64,000 nt of DNA from an uncultured Prochlorococcus sp. (GCA_902525585.1 CABZHQ010000001.1:28976-92975), one strand, 5' to 3'. Shown: positions 11,406 to 21,915, numbered from the stretch's first letter. Numbers and translations: made by a program. The notes: generated by a model from the sequence alone, not told the origin.

Positions 11406-12497
11406 ATGTTAAAAGCCGGTATTATTGGATTACCAAATGTTGGGAAATCAACTTTATTTAATGCACTTGTAGAAAATGCTAAAGCTCAAGCGGCTAATTT
11501 TCCCTTTTGTACTATAGAACCTAATAAAGGTATAGTTTCAGTCCCAGATCAAAGGTTACAAGAGTTAGGTGATTTAAGTTCTAGCCAAAATATTATCCCA
11601 ACAAAAATTGAATTTGTAGATATCGCAGGACTAGTAAAAGGAGCCAGTAAAGGTGAGGGTTTGGGAAATAAATTTTTATCAAATATTAGGGAGGTTGATG
11701 CAATAGTTCATGTTGTGAGGTGCTTTGAAGATAGTGATGTAATTCATGTTTCAGGTAAGGTAGATCCTTTGGATGACATTGAGATTATTAATCTGGAATT
11801 GAATTTAGCTGATTTATCCCAACTCCAAAAAAGAAGAGAAAGAATTAAAAAACAGGTTAGAACTAGTAAAGAGGCAGCAAAAGAAGATAATTTACTAGAA
11901 AAGATTGAAGAAGAGCTACAAAAAGGATTTTCAGTTAGATCAATATCTTTGAGTGAAGAAGAAAATTTAATAATTAAGCAACTAGGCTTTCTTACTGCTA
12001 AACCAATTATTTACGCAACAAATTTGAATGAAAATGATTTAGCTGAAGGGAATGATTTCTCTTCAAAAGTTCAGAGTTTTGCAAGCAATGAAAATACAGA
12101 ATGTATAAAAATATCAGCGCAAGTCGAATCTGAATTAATAGAGTTAGAACCAGAAGATAAAAAAGACTACCTTATTGGTTTAGGAGTAGAAGAAGGGGGA
12201 TTAAGTTCTTTAATTAGATCAACATATAAATTATTGGGATTAAAAACTTATTTCACCACCGGAGAAAAGGAGACAAAAGCATGGACCATAAAAGATGGGA
12301 TGACTGCGCCACAGGCAGCAGGAGTAATTCATACTGATTTTGAAAAAGGATTCATAAGAGCTCAGACTATTTCGTTTCAAAACTTAATTGATTCAGGTTC
12401 AATTGCCAATGCAAAAACTAAAGGTCTTTTAAGAAGTGAAGGGAAGGAATATATTGTTAACGAAGGTGATGTAATGGAGTTCTTATTTAATGTTTAG
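11406..12497 (+). CDS. ychF: Redox-regulated ATPase YchF/Obg-like
   Basis: MLKAGIIGLPNVGKSTLFNAL, TIEPNKGIVSVPD, C-terminal TGS-like domain. Confidence 0.97.
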   Translation: MLKAGIIGLPNVGKSTLFNALVENAKAQAANFPFCTIEPNKGIVSVPDQRLQELGDLSSSQNIIPTKIEFVDIAGLVKGASKGEGLGNKFLSNIREVDAIVHVVRCFEDSDVIHVSGKVDPLDDIEIINLELNLADLSQLQKRRERIKKQVRTSKEAAKEDNLLEKIEEELQKGFSVRSISLSEEENLIIKQLGFLTAKPIIYATNLNENDLAEGNDFSSKVQSFASNENTECIKISAQVESELIELEPEDKKDYLIGLGVEEGGLSSLIRSTYKLLGLKTYFTTGEKETKAWTIKDGMTAPQAAGVIHTDFEKGFIRAQTISFQNLIDSGSIANAKTKGLLRSEGKEYIVNEGDVMEFLFNV

Positions 12498-12505
12498 TAA
12501 ATCTC

Positions 12506-12664
12506 TTAAGGCTTACTATTTTGCTTTTTGAATTTAAATTCAAAAAATGAAATTAACAAAATTAAGATACATCCTAAGCAACTTCCTATTAACCCAAAAA
12601 CAATGGTTGTAAAGCCATCATCGTAGCCATATTGTAATTGTGGCAAGTGAGGGGGTATTGGCAT
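12506..12664 (-). CDS. Small single-TM protein (52 aa), not in the ORF track
   Basis: MPIPPHLPQLQYGYDDGFTTIVFGLIGSCLGCILILLISFFEFKFKKQNSKP; start overlaps the upstream stop (TAATG). Confidence 0.6.
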   Translation of the reverse strand: MPIPPHLPQLQYGYDDGFTTIVFGLIGSCLGCILILLISFFEFKFKKQNSKP

Positions 12665-12825
12665 TATTTTTCAACAGAATTTTCAATATCTTCCAGTAAA
12701 TGTTTAGTTGATCTACTAAAACCATTTGTTTTTAAATAGTTTTGAGCCTCTCTAAATTTTTCAGCTACTCTTTTTGCGTAAGGAGTATTCATGGAATTTT
12801 GAGTCATCTTGAAAGTGCGACTCAT
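12664..12825 (-). CDS. Small hypothetical protein (53 aa), not in the ORF track
   Basis: MSRTFKMTQNSMNTPYAKRVAEKFREAQNYLKTNGFSRSTKHLLEDIENSVEK; overlaps the next ORF by one base. Confidence 0.55.
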   Translation of the reverse strand: MSRTFKMTQNSMNTPYAKRVAEKFREAQNYLKTNGFSRSTKHLLEDIENSVEK

Positions 12826-12969
12826 TTTATAATCTGATTTAGGTAAACCCTTGATAAGTATTCAAAAATACAAGAATATAAAAATAGGATTTTTTACTTA
12901 CTAAGAAATTTATTGTAAAAAGTTCTTGATTCTCCAAAATAAAGTTTTTCAAATTAGAAAAATTGACTA

Positions 12970-13253
12970 TGACATATATATTATTAATTCTTTTTTTTGT
13001 ACTTATATTATTAATATTTTTTTATTCAAAACGAAATAGAGGGTTAGTCCAAAAAACAACAATTAGTCCAACTTATGTTCCTTTCTTAAAAGAACAAAAA
13101 TTTAATCCTGACATAAGTACTGATAATTGGGATTTACACAAACTTAGATTAGATAAATTTAAAAGATCACAATATAAGGGATTAACTTTCTTCGTAAGTT
13201 CAGAAAATAAAATTTACTATCTTTCGGAAGAAGGGGATAAGGTTTATTGCTAA
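12970..13253 (+). CDS. Small membrane-anchored hypothetical protein (exact start uncertain)
   Basis: N-terminal TM followed by a polar domain. Confidence 0.5.
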
Positions 13254-13306
13254 CAGGTGAAATTAATTTTATAAATAAGAAAAGCCGATAGAAAATAATA
13301 ATATAA

Positions 13307-13558
13307 ATGAAGTATTTATTTTTATTATCAGAAAAGTTTTATAGGTTTATCAAATGGGAGTGGAATACTTTAAAAAATCTAAGAAGAACAAAAAGAAAGA
13401 ATTTTTTTTTAAGAGGATCATTTGCGTTATTTAGTTTATTCTCTATTCTTTTTTTAATATTTTCTCCTCCTATCGCTTTTGGATTGTTATTTGGAGAGGG
13501 ATTGAAATTTAGTACTTTTTTTATTTGGATATGGATTTTAAATTTAAAGTTTTTTTGA
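13307..13558 (+). CDS. Small membrane hypothetical protein
   Basis: ORF track; hydrophobic C-terminal half. Confidence 0.4.
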   Translation: MKYLFLLSEKFYRFIKWEWNTLKNLRRTKRKNFFLRGSFALFSLFSILFLIFSPPIAFGLLFGEGLKFSTFFIWIWILNLKFF

Positions 13559-13616
13559 AAATGTATGATTAATTTCTCGAGATTATTTAAAATTAGGAAT
13601 ATAAAAAATTTACATT

Positions 13617-13832
13617 ATGCCAAAAATATTCAAACAAAATAAGTTCGCTTTGTTGGGAGCAAATATATTAATAATTTTGCTCTGGGTAACTATATCTTCT
13701 TTTTTGCTAAATTTTTTTCAAAGTGAAAATGCACCATTTTATATTTATAAAATATCTTTTTTAATCAGATTTCTTCCTCCTATCTGGGTTACATGGTTCC
13801 TATGGATAAAAAGAGGTGGTTTAAAAAGATAA
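13617..13832 (+). CDS. Small two-TM hypothetical protein
   Basis: ORF track; two hydrophobic segments. Confidence 0.4.
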   Translation: MPKIFKQNKFALLGANILIILLWVTISSFLLNFFQSENAPFYIYKISFLIRFLPPIWVTWFLWIKRGGLKR

Positions 13833-13859
13833 ATAAAAAAAAGTATTTTTGCGTATTTA

Positions 13860-13966
13860 CTATAAAAATAAATCAGTTAAAATCTGAAGGCTTACTTGAA
13901 ATTTTCATGTGAGAATTAGGTAATTGAGAGATTGTTTTTAGCTAAGAAACAATCTCTTTTTTTTAT
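13860..13966 (+). ncRNA. Candidate intergenic sRNA ending in a Rho-independent terminator
   Basis: Non-coding segment ending in AGAGATTGTTT-ttagctaag-AAACAATCTCT followed by a T-run. Confidence 0.45.
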
Positions 13967-14215
13967 TTTTTCTCAAAAAAAAAGTGCCTGTCAGTATCCC
14001 TATGACAAACACTCATGACGATCAATTTTTAAAATTAAACAGGTAATCTATTATCAATTTCCACCAGTCCAGAATCCATAAGACGACCAATTTTAATAAC
14101 TAGAGCCATATCTAGCCTTGAAAATTCAGACTGATGGTTAGTTATCCAATCAAGTTCTGAAAGAGTTATAACTCCCAAAGTATTTACTTTAAGATAAAGT
14201 AGGCCTATATTCATT

Positions 14216-14344
14216 TTAAAAGATTCCTGGGATTATCCAGCCGAATAAGCCATAATTTACAACTAATGCAAATAAGCCCATCATTGCCATTCTTCCATTA
14301 GTTCTCTCAGCATTTTGCCAATAAGTTGGTTTTGAATTTTCCAT
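14216..14344 (-). CDS. hli: High-light-inducible protein (HLIP), 42 aa
   Basis: MENSKPTYWQNAERTNGRMAMMGLFALVVNYGLFGWIIPGIF; ExxNGRxAMxG Chl-binding motif; not in the ORF track. Confidence 0.85.
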   Translation of the reverse strand: MENSKPTYWQNAERTNGRMAMMGLFALVVNYGLFGWIIPGIF

Positions 14345-14379
14345 TTTTTTATAGTTGAAGGTTTACTAAATAGTAATTT

Positions 14380-14640
14380 TTAAACGAAACCAGGAATTAT
14401 TTGACCTGTTGTTAGATATGCTCCGACAGCAGCAATTAATCCAAGCATTGCGAATCTGCCGTTAAGAGTTTCAGCAACAACTTTTTCTTTTTCGATTGTT
14501 TTGACTTTTGTGTTTGTGTTTTTCATTTGTTTAGAAGATGAATAGTTTAAATTTTCGTTTTGAAATTGCTTTGTTAAATAAGCAACGAGGATGGCTGTAA
14601 TGAATATAATTACGGCTAAAAAACCTGAAAGTGGACTCAT
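14380..14640 (-). CDS. hli: HLIP with an extra N-terminal TM (start MSPLSGF, not the ORF-track start)
   Basis: EKVVAETLNGRFAMLGLIAAVGAYLTTGQIIPGFV; ATG overlaps the stop of the upstream hli. Confidence 0.9.
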   Translation of the reverse strand: MSPLSGFLAVIIFITAILVAYLTKQFQNENLNYSSSKQMKNTNTKVKTIEKEKVVAETLNGRFAMLGLIAAVGAYLTTGQIIPGFV

Positions 14641-14846
14641 TAAAAAATGCCAGGAATAATTTGTCCAGTTGAAACGTATGCTCCAACTAATGCAACAAGG
14701 CCAATCATTGCCCAACGACCATTAACTTTTTCTGCGTTTTGTGGGTAGCTGTCGTATGAAACAGACTCATCTATGTAAGGACGTGTTTCAGTAGGAAACA
14801 TATTCTGTCTGCCGCCTGATTCAGTAGTAACGTTTGAATTCGCCAT
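14640..14846 (-). CDS. hli: High-light-inducible protein
   Basis: NAEKVNGRWAMIGLVALVGAYVSTGQIIPGIF. Confidence 0.9.
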   Translation of the reverse strand: MANSNVTTESGGRQNMFPTETRPYIDESVSYDSYPQNAEKVNGRWAMIGLVALVGAYVSTGQIIPGIF

Positions 14847-15150
14847 TGAAGTTGTGTAATTGTTAATTAATGTAACACTACTATTAACAAATGTAAAGTA
14901 TTAAGCTGATATTAAGTTATTTTTAAGATAATTACTACATAAATGTTACATATACGTAACATATATTTTTAAATAAATTTTTTTTAGGCTTTTTACGCTT
15001 TACAGATTGGTTCGCAAACTATTAAGAGTTAAATGAGATTTTTAAGTATTTATTTTTAAATCTTTAAAAAGATATCAGTTTGGTAGAAAAAACTACATCA
15101 TTCTAAAATTTGAATAATTAGTTTTTAGATATAATCTATTTCACTTTATT

Positions 15151-15279
15151 ATGGAATTCGCAAAAAAAATCATGACCGAAAAAGCTGAAAAGCTTAATGG
15201 TAAAGCAGCAATGCTTGGAATGTTTGCTCTTGTGGGAGCTTATTATTTTACTGGTCAAATTCTTCCAGGAATTTTCTAA
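15151..15279 (+). CDS. hli: High-light-inducible protein, 42 aa
   Basis: MEFAKKIMTEKAEKLNGKAAMLGMFALVGAYYFTGQILPGIF; the ORF track shows only another frame here. Confidence 0.85.
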   Translation: MEFAKKIMTEKAEKLNGKAAMLGMFALVGAYYFTGQILPGIF

Positions 15280-15304
15280 GAAAAATCCTTTTAAAATTTT
15301 TTTC

Positions 15305-15327
15305 AGGGCTTTATCAAGCCCTTTTTT
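15305..15327 (+). terminator. Rho-independent terminator of hli
   Basis: AGGGCTTtatcAAGCCCTTTTTT. Confidence 0.8.
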
Positions 15328-15353
15328 CCTGGATGATTGTACTATATCGCTTT

Positions 15354-16091
15354 TTAATTATCTAATAATTCAAATAACTTACTTATTAGAAACTTTCTTT
15401 TAAAAAAAGTTTTATCAATGTATTTTTTATTCTCTTCTTTTAAAATTTCCTGACCATTTGAGCCCAACCCTTTAAGGACAAATTCTTTATCTTCTTTAAT
15501 CCACTTATTTATCATTACCCCCGTCGTCTCTATGTGGAATTGCAATCCGTAAGCAAAATTACCAATCCTAAAAAACTGTTCCTTACAACGTTCACTACTA
15601 GCAATGAGTACTGCTTTATTAGGTAATAAAATCCTATCTCCATGCCAATGCAGGACATGAAAAGGCTCTTCAAACAGTGTTTTGAAGTCTTTATTCGATT
15701 TGTCTATATAAATTTGAGACCATCCAATTTCTGGTAATGCTCTTGGAGGTGATCCATATTTAAGAATTTCTACATCTCCTCCCGCAGCATTCGCAAGCAA
15801 CTGAGCACCTAAGCAAACACCGATTATAGGTCTCTCATTTTCTAATTCTTTTTTTATAAAATCTCTTTCTAACTTAAGCCATGGATAGCTGTCTCTTCCA
15901 ATATCTTTAACTCCCATTGGTCCACCCATAATTAAAATTAAGTCGCCTTTTTTGGTTTTAGGCAGATCATTTTTATTATCTAAACGAATAATTTCTATTT
16001 TTAAATCTCTTTCTTTAGCAAATTGTTCAAAAAGACCAGGCCCCTCTATTGCTAAATGCTGCAAAACTAATAGGCGTCTTATTGTCTTCAT
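15354..16091 (-). CDS. Class I glutamine amidotransferase domain protein (GMP-synthase-like)
   Basis: ILIMGGPMGV, GVCLGAQLLANAAGG, YGLQFHIE. Confidence 0.85.
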   Translation of the reverse strand: MKTIRRLLVLQHLAIEGPGLFEQFAKERDLKIEIIRLDNKNDLPKTKKGDLILIMGGPMGVKDIGRDSYPWLKLERDFIKKELENERPIIGVCLGAQLLANAAGGDVEILKYGSPPRALPEIGWSQIYIDKSNKDFKTLFEEPFHVLHWHGDRILLPNKAVLIASSERCKEQFFRIGNFAYGLQFHIETTGVMINKWIKEDKEFVLKGLGSNGQEILKEENKKYIDKTFFKRKFLISKLFELLDN

Positions 16092-16384
16092 TCGCTTTCC
16101 ATTATTTCAGCTGATTCAGAACAGACATTAACGCTAAACCACTTCATTGCCGACCAAGTATCTTCTTGGTATGTACCTGCAGCAATACTTACAAAACAAT
16201 CATTTTCATACCAACTTCGATAACTAGGAGTTACTCCCGTTCCTTTTAATCTATTTTCTAAGCCTTTTCCATATTTTTTAATAACAAGATTCATAGCTTC
16301 ATTCTCAATTTCTCTTTGCTTTTCATCAGCAAAACTTCCTAGTGGAATAATAAAAAGAATTGATCCAAAAAGTAAACTTATCAT
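16088..16384 (-). CDS. Secreted hypothetical protein
   Basis: Signal peptide-like N-terminus; 4-bp overlap with the GATase gene. Confidence 0.5.
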   Translation of the reverse strand: MISLLFGSILFIIPLGSFADEKQREIENEAMNLVIKKYGKGLENRLKGTGVTPSYRSWYENDCFVSIAAGTYQEDTWSAMKWFSVNVCSESAEIMESE

Positions 16385-16506
16385 TTAGTCTTTTTCTTTG
16401 TATGTAGCTAATTTTATCTTGATTATTTATTTTTAACACCGAATTCTATATTTTAGAAAACTCTTAAGCTCATAAAAACATAAAAGCTTTTTCTCATCAG
16501 GATCCC

Positions 16507-16776
16507 TTATCCGTAATTGTGAGATACTTCTGTCCACCCTTTTTGGTGAAGTTCGTGCCACTTTTCCCAGGCTGAATCTATGTTGTGTTTTTCAGAGGAT
16601 TTGTACCCTCCTGGTTCTCCAAGGTGATTTGTGTAGAAAAGATGCGTATGAATTTTTAAATTAGGTTTAGGAGAATTTTTGCATTCTTCGAAAAAGATCA
16701 TCCTGCTGCCTTCGGGATTTAGTAGGCATCCGTTTGGCATGCTAGTGCTACAACCAAATGAATAATTAGACTTCAT
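16507..16776 (-). CDS. Conserved hypothetical protein
   Basis: ORF track; non-biased composition. Confidence 0.5.
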   Translation of the reverse strand: MKSNYSFGCSTSMPNGCLLNPEGSRMIFFEECKNSPKPNLKIHTHLFYTNHLGEPGGYKSSEKHNIDSAWEKWHELHQKGWTEVSHNYG

Positions 16777-16883
16777 GCTTTCGCCTTAAAAGGTTATTTG
16801 AATATTAATACATTTGTACTATAAGTTATATTCTTTTCGTTTCGCTGTCAATCCTTTTAGGGTAATGTACTTATTTACTAATA

Positions 16884-17108
16884 ATGATTTTACCTTTTAA
16901 TAAAAAAGATAAATTAGTTGAGCTTATGAATTATAGGGAAGATTTAGAAATCAAACTACAAAAAGTAACACTTGCGATACAGGAGGTTTTAGAGGACGTC
17001 TATAAAACTGAACAGGAGAAGCAAAAAATTATTGGCAAACTGATTGACTTTAAAGAGGCAATAATATCAAAAGGAGTTGAACTTAATATTGAATTAGAAG
17101 CAGCCTAG
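16884..17108 (+). CDS. Small coiled-coil hypothetical protein
   Basis: ORF track. Confidence 0.45.
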   Translation: MILPFNKKDKLVELMNYREDLEIKLQKVTLAIQEVLEDVYKTEQEKQKIIGKLIDFKEAIISKGVELNIELEAA

Positions 17109-17181
17109 AAATATTGTAAATCTCATGAATATTTAATAGCTTTTAGAATATTGGTATTTAAAGAGTAGGTTAATTTATCAA

Positions 17182-17343
17182 ATGCAGCCTGGAACTTTTG
17201 AATTATTGATTCTAGTATTTATCTTTTTGGGTCTTCAAGCCTGGTGGATTATCCCAATAGTTATTAAAAATAATAAATTAAATAATAAAGGTAAGGATTT
17301 AAGAGAGGAAATTAAGCTATTAGAAAAGTTATATAAAAAATAA
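17182..17343 (+). CDS. Small single-TM protein, 53 aa, not in the ORF track
   Basis: MQPGTFELLILVFIFLGLQAWWIIPIVIKNNKLNNKGKDLREEIKLLEKLYKK. Confidence 0.45.
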   Translation: MQPGTFELLILVFIFLGLQAWWIIPIVIKNNKLNNKGKDLREEIKLLEKLYKK

Positions 17344-17377
17344 ATAAGTTTTTATTTTTGCAAACTACTTATTATTA

Positions 17378-17818
17378 GTGAAACTCAAATATCTAATGAA
17401 ATTAAAAATATTTATTCCATTTTGCTTCCTTTTTATTGGGACTTTAGCTTTACCATACCCATCTCTTGCTGAGGAAAAAATTGAAGTTATACCTCTTATT
17501 CAAAGTTCAAAAGGACTTAGTGGTAAAAATTTTAATTATCTCGAGGGGAAGCCTGAATTAAGACTCCTAAAAGTAAAAATTCCAGTTGGCTTGAAAACTC
17601 AAATTCATACTCATCCTTCCCCAATGTTGATTCATGTCACTAGAGGAAGATTAAAGCATGTGAGGGGTAAAGAAATTAATTTCTTTAAAGCTGGTGATGC
17701 ATTTATAGAGAGTAACAATGGGAGCGCCCACTATGTGAAAAATGTTGGGAAGAAGCCGGCCATACTTCATGTGGGTGTTGTATCAGTAGTTGGAATGCCT
17801 ACGGCCATAAATAAATAA
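17378..17818 (+). CDS. Secreted cupin-domain protein
   Basis: Signal peptide; QIHTHPSPMLIHVTRGRLKHV and GDAFIESNNGSAHYVKNVG. Confidence 0.75.
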   Translation: MKLKYLMKLKIFIPFCFLFIGTLALPYPSLAEEKIEVIPLIQSSKGLSGKNFNYLEGKPELRLLKVKIPVGLKTQIHTHPSPMLIHVTRGRLKHVRGKEINFFKAGDAFIESNNGSAHYVKNVGKKPAILHVGVVSVVGMPTAINK

Positions 17819-17860
17819 TATTTTTCTGTAATTTGTTCAATCTGCAAGAGTATTGAACTT

Positions 17861-19567
17861 TTATGAAGAACAGCTGTAGTAAGATATTCCTCCATAGTTA
17901 AAATACTGGCTTGGCTTTAGTCGATTATATTTTTGATCTATTTCTGAGGGTTGTTCTATATATGGGTTACTGAAAACATTCTGTAACTCTTTTATTTTTT
18001 TGTAATTTCCTTTTTCAGCTTCTTCATATGCAGGGACGACCATCCATTCGCGCCATGTATAGACTGGATTAAGAGATTTCATCGAGGCCGATTTTGCTTT
18101 GATATATCCCTCTTTCTTCAAGACTGATTGCCAGTTTTCAAGCCATACTCCCCACCTATTATTAAGCTCATCATTAATTGGTAAATAAAAACTGTCTTTT
18201 AAAGAATCTAAGTTATCAGGTATTTCAGAGAGTTTACGGAACAAAATTGTATAGTCTGCTTTTGAAATGACCATGAGATTAAAAAAATCATTTATTAGAG
18301 TTTCGTTGTAATGTTCTAAACCAAGCTTGTTTGCCCACATTTTCATCAATTCCTTATTCATTAATTTGGAAAAGTCCTTTTCGATTTGATCTAACTTTTC
18401 TTGAGCTTGTTTGCTTTCTGAAAGTAACGGACTAAGAGAGGAACAGAATGTTTTAAAGTTAATTGCCGCAGCAGAAGGTTGGTTAAAAAATGAGAAATGT
18501 TCACCTCCACCTGTCCATGGTTGAAATCTTGGATCAAATAATTCACAGAATCCAAAGGGGCCATAATCCAAGGTATAACCTCCAGCAGCACAATTATCAC
18601 TATTGAAGTTACCTTGGCAATAACCAACTCGCATCCAGTTGGCTATTAGTGATATCAATCTAGATCTATATAAACAAGCTAGTTGTGTTACCTTACTTTC
18701 AAGTGAAATTTCATTTTCGATTTCTTCTTTATAGTTTCTATCAATAAGATGTTGAACTATCATCTCTAGTTCACTAAGAGCTTCATCATAAGCATTATTG
18801 CGAACTCGTCTTGCAAAAAGTTCAAGCTGTCCTACACGTAAAAAAGACGGAGCGACTCTTGTAGTAATTGCCGCTTGATTGTCAATCATGATGTCAGGTT
18901 CAAAATACCTGGACCCTTTGGAATACCATGGCCTCCTAACTTTTTCTGATTGTGAGACAAAAAGTGTTAAAGACCTTGAGGTAGGAATTCCCAAGGAATC
19001 CATTAATTCCTGTGCAAGAAATTCTCTAACGCTAGATCTTAAGACAGCCCTACCATCTGCTCCTCGACAGTAGGGAGTTGGACCTCCTCCTTTAAGTTGC
19101 ATCTCCATTCTTTTCCCATTGAATATACCTTCAAAAACAGAAATTGCTCTGCCATCACCATAACCATTGCCAGTACCAAAGGGACATTGTTGAGTATATT
19201 CAGTTCCATAAATTGATAATGCATAACCTGTTGCCCAACCAACAGGACTCATTGGATAATTAGCAACAGAAATATCACCTGAGAAAAAACGACAAAATTT
19301 CTTGTCTTTAGTAAGATCTGAGCTTAGCTTTAGTTCTTTAAAAAGTTTCTTGCTATGGGAAATATATTCTGGTTCTGGAATAGCAGTTGGAACAACTGGT
19401 ACGAAATGACCTGAATATACTGATCGCGGCTTATGATCATTTCCATCTTTTGTTGATTGAGGATCTGCTTTAAGAGAATTCATAAAAGAATAGTCAGATA
19501 GTTGAGAAAATTCAGAAAAATTTTCTGTAAGCTTTCCTTTTAGTGAATCAGATTTGGTTGACATCAA
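17861..19567 (-). CDS. selO: SelO/YdiU family (protein adenylyltransferase)
   Basis: MQLKGGGPTPYCRGADGRAVLRSSVREFLAQE, YCQGNFNSDNCAAGGYTLDYGPFGF. Confidence 0.9.
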   Translation of the reverse strand: MMSTKSDSLKGKLTENFSEFSQLSDYSFMNSLKADPQSTKDGNDHKPRSVYSGHFVPVVPTAIPEPEYISHSKKLFKELKLSSDLTKDKKFCRFFSGDISVANYPMSPVGWATGYALSIYGTEYTQQCPFGTGNGYGDGRAISVFEGIFNGKRMEMQLKGGGPTPYCRGADGRAVLRSSVREFLAQELMDSLGIPTSRSLTLFVSQSEKVRRPWYSKGSRYFEPDIMIDNQAAITTRVAPSFLRVGQLELFARRVRNNAYDEALSELEMIVQHLIDRNYKEEIENEISLESKVTQLACLYRSRLISLIANWMRVGYCQGNFNSDNCAAGGYTLDYGPFGFCELFDPRFQPWTGGGEHFSFFNQPSAAAINFKTFCSSLSPLLSESKQAQEKLDQIEKDFSKLMNKELMKMWANKLGLEHYNETLINDFFNLMVISKADYTILFRKLSEIPDNLDSLKDSFYLPINDELNNRWGVWLENWQSVLKKEGYIKAKSASMKSLNPVYTWREWMVVPAYEEAEKGNYKKIKELQNVFSNPYIEQPSEIDQKYNRLKPSQYFNYGGISYYSCSS

Positions 19568-19836
19568 ATTTGTTATCTATTCTTTTAGGCTCTCTAATTT
19601 CTTTAAATTAAACACCTAAATGTATTTTATATAGATTCTATTAGGGATGGTTTTTGCAGATACGTTTGAGATTTAATATAAGTTAAAAATTTAATACTTA
19701 ATTAAAAACAGGGTCCGCAGTAAGACATTTTTTTTAAGTTTGCTTTAAAGTAACCTGAAAAAGTTTATCAATTTAATTTGTTGGTCGACTTATACCACCC
19801 CCCTTATTTCCGCACTATATTACTTGTGAAAATTTT

Positions 19837-21180
19837 CTAACTTACCCAGCCTTGGAGCAAATCAAACACACTAATAAATAGTCCAAAACCAATAATTGGG
19901 GGCGCAACCCATCTTGTCATGAATTTCAAATAACGTGTCGTTTTGATTCCTACTTTTGAATCACTAAGTTCTTCATTAAACTTTCTAGGTACTACCCATC
20001 CCATAAAGAAAGTAACCAAGAATCCACCAAAGATAAGTAATACGCCTCCAAAAATCGAATCAATAGTTCCAAGAATGTTTAAGTTCAATGCAGAAGGAAT
20101 GCCTGCTAAGAATAGGAAAAGAGTTATCAGCCAAACAGATTTTTCTCTTTTAAAACCAAATTTATCCATTAAAGAGGAAACTGGAACTTCCAATAATGAA
20201 ACAGAGGAAGTTATTGCTGCAATATAAGCTAGTGCAAAAAATGCAACAGCTACAACTCTTCCAACCGCTCCATATGAACCAAGGCCCGTAGGAATTGATA
20301 TAAATAAGGCACCAACTGTTGATTCAGAAATAGCATCACTTAAACCAAATGTTAAAACAATAGGAAAGGTAATAAGTCCTGCCATAAGACCCACCAAAGT
20401 ATCCAAAGAAGCGACTCCAACACTTAGTTTTGGAAGATTACTCTTTTTATTTAAATAGGAAGCATAAGTCACCATAACTCCAATTCCTAAACTTAAAGAA
20501 AAGAAAGCTTGTGTAAAAGCATTTCTTATTGTTTGAGGATTCCTTAATTCATCAAAGTCAAACTTAAACAAAAATGTCTTGTATCCTTCCCATGCGTCTG
20601 AAAGTGAAGTGGCCCATATTGCTAACGATATAAGAATTATAAAAAGTATAGGCATAAAGAATCGCGTCACCTTTTCGATTCCTTTTTTTATCCCTGATGA
20701 AACTATTATGGCTGTGAGAACAAGACTTAATAGGTGCCCCAATAAAACACTGCTACCACCACTAATTGAGCCAAAGAAAGCTTCTGCTTCACTTAAATTT
20801 TTTGGTAATCCAAAAAATAATGAATGGAACAAGGTATCTGCGGTCCACCCCATAATGACTGAATAATATGATGCTATTCCCAAGGGAGCTATAAAGAAAA
20901 GAATTCCTAATGGATACCAATTTTTTCCAGCTAACTTTACTGGTGCTAGCAATGTGCTGGCAGTAGCGTTTCTTCCTAAAGCCATTTCAGCAACAAATAC
21001 TGGAAGGCATACAATTAAAACTATGAGTATGTATAAAAGTACAAAAGCAGCACCTCCTCCTTGAGAGGCTCTGTAGGCGAAACCCCAAAGGTTACCGAGA
21101 CCTACTGCGCTACCAGCAGCAGCAAGAATGAATCCCAACTTACTAGTCCATTGTTCTCTTGGAGAAATTTTTGAGTCCAA
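19837..21180 (-). CDS. Neurotransmitter:sodium symporter (NSS) family transporter
   Basis: REQWTSKLGFILAAAGSAVGLGNLWGFAYRA. Confidence 0.92.
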   Translation of the reverse strand: MDSKISPREQWTSKLGFILAAAGSAVGLGNLWGFAYRASQGGGAAFVLLYILIVLIVCLPVFVAEMALGRNATASTLLAPVKLAGKNWYPLGILFFIAPLGIASYYSVIMGWTADTLFHSLFFGLPKNLSEAEAFFGSISGGSSVLLGHLLSLVLTAIIVSSGIKKGIEKVTRFFMPILFIILISLAIWATSLSDAWEGYKTFLFKFDFDELRNPQTIRNAFTQAFFSLSLGIGVMVTYASYLNKKSNLPKLSVGVASLDTLVGLMAGLITFPIVLTFGLSDAISESTVGALFISIPTGLGSYGAVGRVVAVAFFALAYIAAITSSVSLLEVPVSSLMDKFGFKREKSVWLITLFLFLAGIPSALNLNILGTIDSIFGGVLLIFGGFLVTFFMGWVVPRKFNEELSDSKVGIKTTRYLKFMTRWVAPPIIGFGLFISVFDLLQGWVS

Positions 21181-21325
21181 AATTAAAATCTGTTTTTTAT
21201 AGTTGATTTATGACCCATAAATAAAAATTAGTTAATACATTGCTTAATAAAAACTAATCTTTATTCAATTATTTTTTTCGCAAAAAGATTTAAAATCTAA
21301 AAAACATCTTATTATTGCTATGTAT

Positions 21326-21583
21326 ATGGAAAAGACTATTCTAGATTTTCAACTAAGTAATAAGTTTGAACAATATGAATCTCATATGATTGCTGAGGAA
21401 CAGCAGTCGATGTTTAACGAAATGGGAGTTAAAACATTTTATATTGGTAAATCATTAGATGATCTTCAAAGGGCAACTGTAATTTTTCAAGGACCAGAAA
21501 ATGTTCTATACGATATTTTTATGAATCCTGAAACAAAATCTATTGTTGAAGCTTCAGGGCTTATTTATGCGGGGCCAAAATAA
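21326..21583 (+). CDS. DUF3764-like small protein
   Basis: MEKTILDFQLSNKFEQYESHMIAEEQQSMFNEMGVKTFYIGKS; family assigned from memory. Confidence 0.5.
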   Translation: MEKTILDFQLSNKFEQYESHMIAEEQQSMFNEMGVKTFYIGKSLDDLQRATVIFQGPENVLYDIFMNPETKSIVEASGLIYAGPK

Positions 21584-21615
21584 TTCGATGGATTTCTTGA
21601 AAAAATAAATCTTTT

Positions 21616-21915
21616 ATGAATTATCAACTTTTAATTGAATCATACTCTTTTGGGACATCCCTTTCTGAGCAAGAAATAGAACTTTTAAGTATGGAACTTG
21701 AAACTCAAATTATGAACATTAATATATCAACAGAATTTGGCTGTTTTAAATCTGCCCCCACCCATATTTGCGAAGGTCTAAATTTAAAAAAAGATACATA
21801 TTGGATTATGTGCCTTGCTGAAATATTAGATTTACATAAGCCCCCTAAATTTGGGAAAACGAAAAGTGTGGAGGTTTTCGATTTACTTCTTGAAAAAGGA
21901 CTTGTTATTGGTTAA
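21616..21915 (+). CDS. Conserved hypothetical small protein
   Basis: ORF track. Confidence 0.45.
   Translation: MNYQLLIESYSFGTSLSEQEIELLSMELETQIMNINISTEFGCFKSAPTHICEGLNLKKDTYWIMCLAEILDLHKPPKFGKTKSVEVFDLLLEKGLVIG

Noticed and set aside
15197-15403. 68-aa plus-strand ORF in the track
   Set aside because: Out-of-frame overlap with the hli gene 15151-15279 and its terminator.
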